From assembly GCF_000002235.5 (NCBI RefSeq), contig NW_022145607.1, forward strand, positions 39,980,029 to 40,044,028: a stretch of DNA of 64,000 nucleotides, read 5' to 3'. Made by a program: the position numbers and the translations under genes. This document shows positions 1 through 12,242 of this stretch, in pieces. Every line of letters starts with the position of its first letter. Positions within the stretch are counted from its first letter, which is position 1. Origin of the DNA: Strongylocentrotus purpuratus. Taxonomy: Eukaryota > Echinodermata > Echinoidea > Camarodonta > Strongylocentrotidae. Below the pieces are notes generated by a model. The model did not search any database. It was not told the DNA's origin and saw nothing but the letters and a program-made list of their open reading frames with translations.

Positions 1-623
1 TTTATCTCTTTATGACCATTATTAACAAGATGAGCGTAAATTCAAGATAAATGTCAGTGCGCGCGAGGTCTTTTAATACATAGCATATATGGGCAAAAAC
101 ATGCCTATACAAAATCCGTTATAGCTCTTTGGAATGCACCAGGATCCTCAATTTTTTTCATATTAAGATAGAGTATGAGTCGGAAATATGATTCCATGTC
201 TCATTTGGCCATTAAGTGTATCGTGACATCATCACAATGGCCTTGGAACTCAAAATACGAATTTGCATATTATGACGTCAGCATATTTATGTAAAATTGA
301 TTGTATCTCTGTAAATATTGATCAATTTTCTTCAAAATTTCGATATGTTGTAGCTAAGACAATTCTCTACAAGCGCAGTAATAACCATTTTCATTTTGAT
401 GACGTCATCATAGTGAAAATTTTGATTAAAGGCCTCATGTCAAAAACTTCATAATTTGCGTGTTATGCCTATAGAAGGTGAATTTAGTTCACGTTATGAA
501 TCTACATGATATTGTCTTTTAAGAATTTGTAAGCAGTATGTCGCTTATTTTTGCCCTATTTTGTCTCAAATGTTAGTTGACCAGCCCACCTATACTTGTT
601 CCAAACAAGTATTATATGTCTAG
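1..623 (+). mobile_element. Helitron-like repeat unit 1, 3' part
   Basis: This is the 3' portion of the roughly 1.2 kb repeat, cut by the window edge. It ends in a 9 bp hairpin (ATACTTGTT, loop CCA, AACAAGTAT), a 7 nt spacer and CTAG at 620-623, followed by T. That is the known layout of Helitron 3' ends (hairpin, short spacer, CTRR, inserted 5' of T). The internal 3' section belongs to the subfamily with a 'gatgacgtcatcatagtgaa' stretch (subfamily A here). No transposase or Rep/helicase frame is present, so it is non-autonomous if it is a Helitron. Confidence 0.6.
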
Positions 624-1613
624 TTTATTTATTTTATTTCTAACCACTTTTTTGTTAACAAGATAACTTGAAAATGGCTAAATCAAATAACTTGAAATTT
701 GGCACACATATGTATAGGCATATGGAGAAAACACGGTAAGGTTTAAAACCTTGACCTTGACTGATGACGTCATCTAGGCGCCATTTTGTGAAATTTTCTG
801 AAAATTTACTCATGATCATATTTTCATAACGGTAAATCATTTCTCATTCATATTTATCATGATCAAGGTCAATATCAGTCCGGTCAATTTCATGTCAAAA
901 AACGCGCGCGTGCGCGTACGTCCGCGCGTTAGTGCGCGCGCAAAATTTTATAATGCTGAGAATCGTTTCAAATTTATTTTGCATACGTTTAAGGCCATTT
1001 TAAGCATTTTATAAAAAATCGCGCAAAAATCGCGCACACGTGCGTGCGCGCGCGTTTTCGCGCGTAACACCATTACAAAACATAGAATCGCCATTTTTTT
1101 CTTTCAAGATATTTTCCATATTTTTACAAACAAATTGATACCATGTTTATCTCTTTATGACTATTATTAACGGAATGAGCGTTCGCTTAACATAAATGTC
1201 CGTGCGCGCGAGCTCTTGTAATACATAACATACATGGGCAAAAACATGCCTATACACAATTCATTATAGCTCTTTGGGATGCACCTGGACCCCAATTCTG
1301 TTTTGATATTTGAAAAGAGTATGAGTCGGAGATATGATTTCATGTCTCATTTGGCCATTAAGTGTATCGTGACATCATCTTAATGGCCTTGGAACTCAAA
1401 ATACGAATTTGCATATTATGACGTCAGCATATTTATGGAAAATTTATTGTATCTCTGTATATATTGATCGATTTTCTTCCAAATTTTGATACGTTGTAGC
1501 TTATACAATTCTCTACAAGCTAATTTACCACCATTTTTAAATTTGATCACGTCATCATAGTAAAAATTTCGATTAAAGAGCACAAGTCATGTCAAAAAAA
1601 ATTAATTGATTTA
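624..1613 (+). mobile_element. Helitron-like unit 2, 3' terminus missing
   Basis: The unit follows the previous CTAG directly. It has the shared landmarks in order: a 'ggcacacatatgtataggca' box, a TGACGTCATCTAGGCGCC box, an alternating CG tract near 900, and the 'gggcaaaaacatgcctata' box. It breaks off after 'gtcaaaaaaaattaattg', before the hairpin and CTAG, where the next unit starts at TC 1614. The loss could be a deletion or an insertion of the next element into it. Confidence 0.55.
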
Positions 1614-2888
1614 TCAGGTGGGCTGTATAACGTACAGACCACCTTATAATTTCGTTAGAATTGCCTTTATTATTTATTTATTTATTTATTTATCAGGTGG
1701 GCTGTATCTAATACAGACCACCTTATATTTTGTTAAAATCGCCTTTATTATTTATTTTTCTTATTTCGACCCACTTTTTGTTAGCAAGATATCTTTGAAA
1801 TTATTCAATCAAATGCTTTGAAATTTGGCACACATATGTATAGGCATATGGACAAAACACAGTAAGGTTTTCAACCTTGACCTTGACTGATGACGTCATC
1901 TAGGCGCCATTTTGTGAAATTTTCTGAAAAAAAACTCATGATCATATCTTCATAACCAAAAGGTATTTCTCATTCATATTTATTATGATCAAGGTCAATA
2001 TCAGTCCAGTCAATTTCAGGTAAAAAAAACGCGCGCGTGTGCGTACGTCCGCGCGTCAATGCGCGCGCAAAATTTTTAAATGCTCAAAATCGTCTCAAAT
2101 TTATTTTGCATACGTTTCAGGTCATTTTAAGCATTTTATAAAAAATCGCGCGTACGAGCATGCGCGCGCGTTTTCGCGCGTAACACCATTAAAAAACATA
2201 GAATCGCCATTCTTTTTTCTTTCATGATATTTCTCATATTTTTTCAAGGAATTTGATTCCATGTTTATCTCTTTATGACCATTATTAACAAGATGAGCGT
2301 AAATTCAAGATAAATGTCAGTGCGCGCGAGGTCTTTTAATACATAGCATATATGGGCAAAAACATGCCTATACAAAATCCGTTATAGCTCTTTGGAATGC
2401 ACCGGGATCCTCAATTTTTTTTCATGTTAAGATAGAGTATGAGTCGGAAATATGATTCCATGTCTCATTTGGCCATTAAGTGTATCGTGACATCATCACA
2501 ATGGCCTTGGAACTCAAAATACGAATTTGCATATTATGACGTCAGCATATTTATGTAAAATTGATTGTATCTCTGTAAATTTTGATCAATTTTCTTCAAA
2601 ATTTCGATATGTTGTAGCTAAGACAATTCTCTACAAGCGCAGTAATAACCATTGTTCATTTTGATGACGTCATCATAGTGAAAATTTTGATTAAAGGCCT
2701 CATGTCAAAAACTTCATAATTTGCGTGTTATGCCTATACAAGGTGAATTTAGTTCACGTTATGAATCTACATGATATTGTCTTTTAAGAATTTGTAAGCA
2801 GTATGTCGCTTATTTTTGCTCTATTTTGTCTCAAATGTTAGTTGACCAGCCCACCTATACTTGTTCCAAACAAGTATTATATGTCTAG
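1614..2888 (+). mobile_element. Helitron-like unit 3, both termini present
   Basis: It begins with TC after A (TCAGGTGGGCTG) and ends with the hairpin and CTAG at 2885-2888, followed by T. The start module (imperfect palindrome AGGTGGGCTGTA...TACAGACCACCT plus an AT-rich tail) is present twice, at 1614 and 1693, so the 5' end carries a short minisatellite. The 5' AGGTGGGCTG is the inverse of CAGCCCACCT just before the 3' hairpin, giving a subterminal inverted repeat. Subfamily A interior. Confidence 0.6.
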
Positions 2889-4082
2889 TTATTAAATATT
2901 TTTCTTATTTCTAACCACTTTTTTGTGAACAAAATAACACAAAAATGGCTCAATCAAATGCCTTGAAATTTGGCACACATATGTATAGGCATATGTACGA
3001 AGCACAATAACGTTTTCAACATTGACCTTCACTGATGACGTCATCTAGGCGCCATTTTGTAAAATTTTACGAAAATCAACTCATGATCATATCTTCATAA
3101 CCAAAAGCTATTTCTTATTCATATTTATCATGATCAAGGTCAATATCCGTTTGGTCAATTTCAGGTCAAATAACGCGCGCGTGCGCGTACGTCCGCGCGT
3201 CAATGCGCGCGCAAAATTTGAAAATGCTCAAAATCGTCTCAAAATCATTTTGCATACGTTTTAGGCCATTCTAAGCATTTTATAAAAAATCGCGCACATA
3301 CGCATGCGCGCGCGTTTTCGCGCGTAAAACTATTACACAACATAGAATCGCCATTTTTTTTCTTTCATAATATTTCACATATTTTTACAAACAAATTGAT
3401 ACCATGTTTGTCTCTTTATGACTATTAATAACGGAATGATCGACCGTTTAACATAAATTTCCGTGCGCGCGAGCTCTTGTAATACATAGCATATATGGGC
3501 AAAAACATGCCCATACAAAATCCATTGTAGCTCTTTAGGATGCAAGGTGACCCAATTTGTTTTCATATTTTAAAAGAGTATGATTCGGAGATATTGTTTC
3601 ATGTCTCATTTGACCCTCAATTAACTCATGACGTCATCATAATGGCCTCCGAACTCAAAATTCCAATTTGCATATTATGACGTCAGCATATTTATGGAAA
3701 ATTGATTGTATCTCTGTAAATATTGATCAATTTTCTTCCAAATTTTAATATGTTCTAGCTGAGACAAATTTCTACAAATGCAGTCAGTACTATTCTTCAT
3801 TTTGACAAAGGTATCATGGCGTATTTTTGCGATTAAAGGAGGCATGTCAATTTTTCACATTTTGCGTGTATTCTCTATGGGACATGACTTTTTCTCAAAA
3901 CTCGATTCTACATTCCCGTCTTTCGCGGGCAACATCTACGTCATTTTAGCTTCATTTACGCTGAACTTCGAGTATGATGTAGCTGAGACAATTAGCTATC
4001 TCAAATGTGCCCTTCATTTTGTCTAAAATGTTAGCTGGACCAGCCCACCTATACTTGTACCAAACAAGTATTACAAATCTAG
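2889..4082 (+). mobile_element. Helitron-like unit 4, subfamily B 3' half
   Basis: It starts directly after CTAG without the TCAGG module and ends with the hairpin and CTAG at 4079-4082. The 5' half matches the other units. The 3' half is the alternative version (subfamily B) with 'ttgcgattaaaggaggcatg' and 'attcccgtctttcgcg'. This version carries the recurrent frame discussed in the findings. Confidence 0.6.
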
Positions 4083-5262
4083 TTTATTTTTATTTCTTCC
4101 CGTTTTTTGTGAACAGGATAACTCAAGATCAGTGTAGTCAATTTCCTTCAATTTTGGCAGAGTCATAAGTCATTGCCATAAGACGTTCCAGTAACCTTTT
4201 CAAGGTCATCGGGTCATCGTGACGTCATCCAGGCGCCATTTTGTGAAATCACGTTATCCATCATATCTTCATGATGCATAAGCAAAGGTCATTCATATTC
4301 ATATCACATATACTTCAGGTCAAGGGTCAACAAGTCATGTCATCAAAGGTCACATAAAGGTCATGACGCGCACGTACGCGCGCGTCAAAATTTTAAAATG
4401 CTCAAAATCACTTAACTATTAAAGGAGAGTACGAATCAGGTCATTTTAAGTATTTCAAAATTTTCCGTCCGTAAGTGTCCCCGCGCGCGTTGCGCGCGCG
4501 CACAGCGCGCGGAAAACGTCAAATTCAAATTTTCTACATGATTTAGATTTCTCTTACCGTAAATGACAATTTACATTAATTTCAGTCACTCTTGACCTTT
4601 CATAAGGCCGTGAGCGCGCGTCAAAGTTCAAAATCCGCGCGTGCTGCTATGGACAATATAATGCAAATTTGATCAAAAACATGCCATTTTAAAAATCAAA
4701 ATAGCTCTTCAGATAGTCCATTGACCCCAACTTTTATATCATGGTTAGAAAAAGCATGAGTTGGAAATATGATTTCATGTCTCATTTGACCCTCAATTAA
4801 CTCATGACGTCATCATAATGGCCTCCGAACTCAAAATATCAATTTGCATATTATGACGTCAGCAGATTTTTGGAAAATTGATTGTATCTCTGTAAATATT
4901 AATTAATTTTCTTTCAAATTTTGATATGTTTTAGCTGAGACAATTCTCTACAAATACAGTAAACACGATATTTCATTTCGACAAAGGCATCATGGCGTTT
5001 TTGCGATTAAAAGAGGCATGTCAATTTCTCACATTTTGCGTGTATTCTCTATGGGACATGACTTTTTCTCAAAACTGGATTCTACATTCTCGTCTTTCGC
5101 GAGCAATATCTCCGTCGTTTTATCTTTGTTTACGCTGAGCTTTGAGTATGTTGTAGCTGAGACAATAAGCTATCACAAGTATGCCATTTATTTCTCGATC
5201 AGATGCCGGGATCATGCTCATATTTCACTTGCAAGGTGGGATTTGAGAATTCTAATTTCCCT
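4083..5262 (+). mobile_element. Diverged Helitron-like unit 5
   Basis: This is the most diverged copy. The box order is kept (TGACGTCATCCAGGCGCC near 4220, CG-rich tracts near 4370 and 4480, subfamily B 3' section from about 4900), but the first 700 bases differ strongly from the neighbours. The terminal hairpin and CTAG are absent. It passes into the tRNA-like sequence at about 5280. Confidence 0.5.
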
Positions 5263-5284
5263 TTACGTGTAATCGCTATGGGAA

Positions 5285-5357
5285 ATGTTTTGGTATATCG
5301 GTAACGCACTTGACTTTCGACCTCGAGGTCCCTGGTTCGAGTCCGGGTGTCTCCAAC
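5285..5357 (+). tRNA. tRNA-like sequence (degenerate or SINE head)
   Basis: An A-box-like TGGTATATCGGTAACGC (5291-5307) and a consensus B box GGTTCGAGTCC (5334-5344) are 27 nt apart. The T arm CCTGG/CCGGG pairs fully with one wobble around a TTCGAGT loop. A T-run pol III terminator follows. The acceptor and anticodon stems do not pair convincingly, and GACCTCGAGGTC in the anticodon/variable region is a perfect palindrome. It is more likely a tRNA-derived SINE head or pseudo-tRNA than a working tRNA gene, and I do not assign an isotype. Confidence 0.4.
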
Positions 5358-5409
5358 AATTTTTTTTTCTCACTTTTTTTGTCTTTTTTGACCTTTTACT
5401 GTACCGTTC

Positions 5410-5685
5410 CTTTGAACATTAAAACACGTAGAATCGCAAATAATGTAATAAACAACCATATTTACTTTATTATTACCATATTATCACTTGATCCATTACT
5501 TTTTGCGTGTAATCCCTATGGGAGATGACTTTTTCTCAAATCTGGATTCTACATTCCTGTCTTTTGCGAGCAATATCGCCGTTTTTTCCTCTTGGTTTTT
5601 GTTGATTTTTGAGTATGTTGTAGCTGAGCCTATATGCTATCTAAATATCCCCTCATGTTTTTCAATCAGATGTCAGGATCACGCT
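5410..5685 (+). mobile_element. Fragment of subfamily B 3' section
   Basis: From about 5500 the sequence again matches the 3' half of subfamily B ('gcgtgtaatccctatggg', 'gatgactttttctcaaa', 'gagtatgttgtagctgag'). It is a partial second copy of what precedes the tRNA-like sequence. The near-repeated 'cgtgtaatcgctatggg' (5266-5282) and 'cgtgtaatccctatggg' (5506-5522) bracket the tRNA-like part. Confidence 0.45.
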
Positions 5686-5765
5686 CATGATCATCATCAT
5701 CATCATCATCATGGTTATCATTATCGTCATCATGACAATCATGATCATGATCAAGTAGTTTATTT
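5683..5765. repeat. CAT/ATC microsatellite
   Basis: Irregular CAT/ATGATC triplets, including 'catcatcatcatcatcat'. The histidine-rich reading frame across it is a by-product. Confidence 0.8.
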
Positions 5766-5867
5766 CTCAATACTTTGTGTCATATTCATTAGGCCTAACT
5801 TTTTTGATATTTTTTGCATTAAATTTGATCATGATCATCATGCATTATCATGATATTTTCTCAATAT

Positions 5868-5990
5868 TTCGTTCATCAGTTCAGCTCATCAGTTTAGTTC
5901 AGTTCATCAGTTTATCCGTTTAGCTCATCAATTCAGTTCATTTCACATCAGTTCAATCTATCAGTTTATCAGTACTTTATTCATCAATCC
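5868..5990. repeat. Short minisatellite, TCATCAGTT-type
   Basis: About ten degenerate copies of a 9-12 bp motif close to TCATCAGTTTA/GTTCAG in tandem. No coding potential. Confidence 0.65.
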
Positions 5991-6070
5991 ATATCTTAAT
6001 ACATCATTTTACATTAACACCAGTTATTGGGTAATTGAATTGAAGATGAGCATAATCATAAGAATTGAAG

Positions 6071-6112
6071 ACAGACCACCTAATTCGTCCCCATGACGAA
6101 TTAAATTTCTAG
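6071..6112 (+). mobile_element. 3' end of a second Helitron-like family
   Basis: ACAGACCACCT is followed by a hairpin with a different stem sequence (AATTCGTC 6082-6089, loop CCCAT, GACGAATT 6095-6102), a 6 nt spacer and CTAG at 6109-6112. The layout matches the main family while the stem sequence is unrelated, which suggests selection on structure. The 5' end of this element was not identified. Confidence 0.5.
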
Positions 6113-7427
6113 TCAGGTGGGCTGTATATAGTACAGACCACCTTATAATTTCGTTAGAATTGCCTTTATTTATTATCAGGTGGGCTGTATATAGTACAGA
6201 CCACCTTATAATTTCGTTAGAATTGCCTTTATTTATCAGGTGGGCTGTATCTAATACAGACCACCTTATAATGTTGTTAAAATTGCCTTTATTTATTTTT
6301 CTTATTTCGACCCACTTTTTTGTGAGCAAGATAACTTGAAAATGGTTCAATCAAATACCTTGAAATTTAGCACACATATGTATAAGCATTAGAACAAAGC
6401 ACAGAAATTTTTTCAACCATGACCTTGACTGAAGACGTCATCTAGGCGCCATTTTGTGAAATTTTCTGAAAATCAACTCATGGTCATATCTTCATAACAA
6501 AAGGCCATTTCTCATTCATATTTATCATGATCAAGGTCAATATCAGTCCGGACAATTTCAGGACAAAAAACGCGCGCGTGCGCGTACGTCCGCGCGTCAG
6601 TGCGCGCGCAAAATTTTAAAATGCTCAAAATCGTCTTAAATTTATTTTGCATACGTTTCAGGTCATTTTAAGCATTTTATAAAAAAATCTCGCACACGCG
6701 CATGCGTGCGCGTTTTCGCGCGTAACACCATTACACAACGCAGAATCGCCATTTTTTTTCTTTCATGATAAATCCCATATTGGTTTAAACAATTTGATAC
6801 TATGTTCATCTCTTTATGACTATGAATATTAAGATGAGCGTCCATTCAAGATAAATGTCCGTGCGCGCGAGCTCTTATAATACATAGCATATATGGGCAA
6901 AAACATGCCTATACAAAATCCATTATAGCTCTTTGAAATGCACCGAGACCCTCAATTTGTTTTCCATATTCTGATAGAGTATGAGTTGGAGATATGATTC
7001 ATGTCTCATTTGGCCATTAAGTGTATCGTGACATCATCACAATGGCCTTGGAACTCAAAATACGAATTTGCATATTATGACGTCAGCATATTTATGGAAA
7101 ATTGATTGTATCTCTGTAAATATTGATCAATTTTCTTCAAAATTTCAATATGTTGTAGCTAAGACAATTCTCTACATGCTTGACATTAACCATTTTTCAT
7201 TTTGATGACGTCATCATAGTGAAAATCTCGATTAAAGGCCTCATGTCAAACATTTCATAATTTGCGTTATCCCTATAGTAGGTGAATTTCGTTCACGTCA
7301 TGAAACTACATGATATTGTTTTTTAAGAATTTTTAAGCAGTATCTCGCTTATTTTTGCTCTATTTTGTCTCAAATTTAAGTTGACCAGCCCACCTATACT
7401 TGTTCCAAACAAGTATTATATGTCTAG
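6113..7427 (+). mobile_element. Helitron-like unit 6, three 5' modules
   Basis: It starts with TC at 6113, directly abutting the previous CTAG, and ends with CTAG at 7424-7427 after the 9 bp hairpin. The TCAGG start module is present three times (6113, 6176, 6236), with spacing of about 60 bp. Subfamily A interior. Confidence 0.65.
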
Positions 7428-7430
7428 TTA

Positions 7431-8683
7431 TCAGGTGGGCTGTATAACGTACAGACCACCTTATAATTTCGTTAGAATTGCCTTTATTTATTATTATTAT
7501 ATATTTTTCTTATTTCTAACCACTTTTTTGTGAACAAGATAACTTGGAAATGGCTCAATCAAATGCCTAGAAATTTGGCACACATATGTATAGACATATG
7601 TACAAAGCACAATAACGTTTTCAACATTGACCTTCACTGATGACGTCATCTAGGCGCCATTTTGTAAAATTTTACGAAAATCAACTCATGATCATATCTT
7701 CATAACCAAAAGGTATTTCTCGTTCATATTTATCATGATCAAGGTCAATATCCGTCCGGTCAATAAAAGGTCAAATAACGCGCGCCTGCGCGTACGTCCG
7801 CGCGTCAATGCGCGCGCAAAATTTTGAAATGCTTAAAATCGTCTGAAAATCATTTTGCATACGTTTTAGGCCATTCTAAGCATTTTATAAAAAATCGCGC
7901 GTACGAGCATGCGCGCGCGTTTTCGCGCGTAAAACTTTTGCACAACATTGAATTGCTTTTTTTTTCTTTCATAATATACCACATATATTTACAAACAAAT
8001 TGATACCACGTTTGTCTCTTTATGACTATTAATAACGGATTGATCGACCGTTTAACAAAAATTTCCGTGCGCGCGAGCTCTTGTAATACATAGCAAATAT
8101 GGGCAAAAACATGCCTATACAAAATCCATTGTAGCTCTTTAGGAAGCAAGGTGACCCCAATTTGTTTTCATATTTTAATAGAGTATGATTCGGAGATATT
8201 GTTTCATGTCTCATTCGACCCTCAATTAACTCATGACGTCATCACAATGGCCTCCGAACTCAAAATTCCAATTTGCATATTATGACGTCAGCATATTTAT
8301 GGAAAATTGATTGTATCTCTGTAAATATTGATTGATTTTCTTCCAAATTTGATATGTTCTAGCTGAGACAATTCTCTACAAAGGCAATTGCTATTATTTT
8401 TAATTTTGACAAAGGCATGGCGTATTTTTGCGATTAAAGAAGGCATGTAAATTTTTCACATTTTGCGTGTATTCTCTGAGGGATATGACTTTTTCTCAAA
8501 ACTCTATTCTACATTCCCGTCTTTCGCGAGCAATATCTACGTCGTTTTAGCTTCGTTTACGCTGAACTTCGAGTATGTTGTAGATGAGACAAAAAGCTAT
8601 CTCAAATGTACCCTTTATTTTGTCTCAATTTTTTGTTTGATCAGCCCACCTATACTTGTTCCAAACAAGTATTACAAATCTAG
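7431..8683 (+). mobile_element. Helitron-like unit 7, complete with single 5' module
   Basis: This is the cleanest copy: TTA then TCAGGTGGGCTG at the start, one start module, subfamily B 3' half, hairpin and CTAG at 8680-8683, then T. Length is 1253 bp. It is the best type sequence for defining the element. Confidence 0.65.
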
Positions 8684-9871
8684 TTAAATATTTTCTTATT
8701 TCTAACCACTTTTTGTGAACAAAATAACACGAAAATGGCTCAATCAAATGCCTTGAAATTTGGCACACATATGTATAGGCATATGTACAAAGCACAATAA
8801 CGTTTTCAACATTGACCTTCACTGATGACGTCATCTAGGCGCCATTTTGTAAAATTTTACGAAAATCAACTCCTGATCATATCTTCATAACCAAAAGGTA
8901 TTTCTGATTCATATTTATCATGATCAGGGTCAATATTCGTCCGGTCAATTTCAGGTCAAATAACGCGCGCGTGCGCGTACGTCCGCGCGTCAATGCGCGC
9001 GCAAAATTTTGAAATGCTCAAAATCGTCTCAAAATCATTTTGCATACGTTTTAGGCCATTCTAAGCATTTTTTTTTTAAATCGCGCACACGCGCATGCGC
9101 GCGCGTTTTCGCGCGTAAAACTATTAGACACCATAGAATCGCCATTTTTTTTCTTTCATAATATTCCACATATTCTTACAAACAAATTGATACCATGTTT
9201 GTCTCTTTATGACTATAAATAATTGAATAATCGACCGTTTAACATAAATTTCAATGCGCGCGAGCTCTTGTAATACATAGCATATATGGGCAAAAACATG
9301 CCTATGCAAAATCCATTATAGCTCTTTAGGATGCAAGGTGACCCCAATTTTTTTCATATTTTGAGCGAGTATAAATCAGAGATATGATTTCATGTCTCAT
9401 TTGACCCTCAATTAACTCATGACGTCAACAAAATGGCCTCTGAACTCAAAATTCCAATTTGCCTATTATGACGTCAGCATATTTTGGAAAATTGATTGTA
9501 TCTTTCTAAAAATTGATCGATTTTCTTCATAATTTTGATATGTTCTAACTGAGACAATTCCCTACAGATCCAGTGGTCACAATTTTACATTTTGACAAAG
9601 GCATCATGGCGTATTTTGCGATTAAAGGAGGCATGTCAATTTCACACATTTTGCGTGTATTCTCTATGAGACCTGACATTTTCACAAAAATTGATTCTAC
9701 ATTCCCGTCTTTCGCTAGCAATATCTACGTCGTTTTAGCTTCATTTACGCTGCACTTCGAGTATGTTGTAGCTCAGACAAAAAGCTATTCCAAATGTACC
9801 CTCCATTTTGTCTCAATTTTATGTTGGATCAGCCCACCTATACTTGTTCCAAACAAGTATTACAAATCTAG
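8684..9871 (+). mobile_element. Helitron-like unit 8, subfamily B
   Basis: It begins directly after CTAG without the TCAGG module and ends with CTAG at 9868-9871. By eye it is nearly identical to unit 9 across its length, with only small indels such as 'cgtattttgcg' versus 'cgtatttttgcg'. Confidence 0.6.
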
Positions 9872-11059
9872 TTAAATATTTTTCTTATTTCTAACCACTT
9901 TTTTGTGAACAAAATAACACGAAAATGGCTCAATCAAATGCCTTGAAATTGGCACACATATGTATAGGCATATGTACAAAGCACAATAACGTTTTCAACA
10001 TTGACCTTCACTGATGACGTCATCTAGGCGCCATTTTGTAAAATTTTACGAAAATCAACTCCTGATCATATCTTCATAACCAAAAGATATTTCTGATTCA
10101 TATTTATCATGATCAGGGTCAATATTCGTCCGGTCAATTTCAGGTCAAATAACGCGCGCGTGCGCGTACGTCCGCGCGTCAATGCGCGCGCAAAATTTTG
10201 AAATGCTCAAAATCGTCTCAAAATCATTTTGCATACGTTTTAGGCCATTCTAAGCATTTTTTTTAAAATCGCGCACACGCGCATGCGCGCGCGTTTTCGC
10301 GCGTAAAACTATTAGACACCATAGAATCGCCATTTTTTTCTTTCATAATATTCACATATTCTTACAAACAAATTGATACCATGTTTGTCTCTTTATGACT
10401 ATAAAATAATTGAATAATCGACCGTTTAACATAAATTTCAATGCGCGCGAGCTCTTGTAATACATAGCATATATGGGCAAAAACATGCCTATGCAAAATC
10501 CATTATAGCTCTTTAGGATGCAAGGTGACCCCAATTTTTTTCATATTTTGAGCGAGTATAAATCAGAGATATGATTTCATGTCTCATTTGACCCTCAATT
10601 AACTCATGACGTCAACAAAATGGCCTCTGAACTCAAAATTCCAATTTGCCTATTATGACGTCAGCATATTTTGGAAAATTGATTGTATCTTTCTAAAAAT
10701 TGATCGATTTTCTTCATAATTTTGATATGTTCTAACTGAGACAATTCCCTACAGATCCAGTGGTCACAATTTTACATTTTGACAAAGGCATCATGGCGTA
10801 TTTTTGCGATTAAAGGAGGCATGTCAATTTCACACATTTTGCGTGTATTCTCTATGAGACCTGACATTTTCACAAAAATTGATTCTACATTCCCGTCTTT
10901 CGCTAGCAATATCTACGTCGTTTTAGCTTCATTTACGCTGCACTTCGAGTATGTTGTAGCTCAGACAAAAAGCTATTCCAAATGTACCCTCCATTTTGTC
11001 TCAATTTTATGTTGGATCAGCCCACCTATACTTGTTCCAAACAAGTATTACAAATCTAG
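9872..11059 (+). mobile_element. Helitron-like unit 9, recent duplicate of unit 8
   Basis: It has the same length (1188 bp) as unit 8 and shares its rare variants ('gagcgagtataaatcagaga', 'agatccagtggtcacaattt'). That indicates recent tandem duplication, not independent insertion. CTAG at 11056-11059. Confidence 0.6.
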
Positions 11060-12242
11060 TTATATATTTTTCTTATTTCTAACCACTTTTTTGTGAACAA
11101 GATAACTTGGAAATGGCTCAATCAAATGCCTAGAAATTTGGCACACATATGTATAGACATATGTACAAAGCACAATAACGTTTTCAACATTGACCTTCAC
11201 TGATGACGTCATCTAGGCGCCATTTTGTAAAATTTTACGAAAATCAACTCCTGATCATATCTTCATAACCAAAAGGTATTTCTGATTCATATTTATCATG
11301 ATCAGGGTCAATATTCGTCCGGTCAATTTCAGGTCAAATAACGCGCGCGTGCGCGTACGTCCGCGCGTCAATGCGCGCGCAAAATTTTGAAATGCTCAAA
11401 ATCGTCTCAAAATCATTTGCATACGTTTTAGGCCATTCTAAGCATTTTATAAAAAATCGCGCGTACGAGCATGCGCGCGCGTTTTCGCGCGTAAAACTTT
11501 TGCACAACATTGAATTGCTTTTTTTTTTCTTTCATAATATACCACATATATTACAAACAAATTGATACCACGTTTGTCTCTTTATGACTATTAATAACGG
11601 ATTGATCGACCGTTTAACAAAAATTTCCGTGCGCGCGAGCTCTTGTAATACATAGCAAATATGGGCAAAAACATGCCTATACAAAATCCATTGTAGCTCT
11701 TTAGGATGCAAGGTGACCCCAATTTGTTTCATATTTTAATAGAGTATGATTCGGAGATATTGTTTCATGTCTCATTCGACCCTCAATTAACTCATGACGT
11801 CATCACAATGACCTCCGAACTCAAAATTCCAATTTGCATATTATGACGTCAGCATATTTATGGAAAATTGATTGTATCTCTGTAAATATTGATTGATTTT
11901 CTTCCAAATTTTGATATGTTCTAGCTGAGACAATTCTCTACAAAGGCAATTGCTATTATTTTTCATTTTGACAAAGGCATGGCGTATTTTTGCGATTAAA
12001 GGAGGCATGTAAATTTTTACATTTTGCGTGTATTCTCTATGGGATATGACTTTTCTCAAAACTCTATTCTACATTCCCGTCTTTCGCGAGCAATATCTAC
12101 GTCGTTTTAGCTTCGTTTACGCTGAACTTCGAGTATGTTGTAGATGAGACAAAAAGCTATCTCAAATGTACCTTTATTTTGTCTCAATTTTTTGTTGGAT
12201 CAGCCCACCTATACTTGTTCCAAACAAGTATTACAAATCTAG
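11060..12242 (+). mobile_element. Helitron-like unit 10, subfamily B
   Basis: It ends with CTAG at 12239-12242. The 5' half resembles units 8 and 9, and the 3' half shares variants with unit 7 ('aaaggcaattgctattattt', 'caaaggcatggcg'). This suggests a mosaic from unequal exchange. Confidence 0.6.

Noticed and set aside
263..454. Short frames within Helitron-like subfamily A units
   Set aside because: Not shared in frame among copies; repeat sequence without codon pattern.
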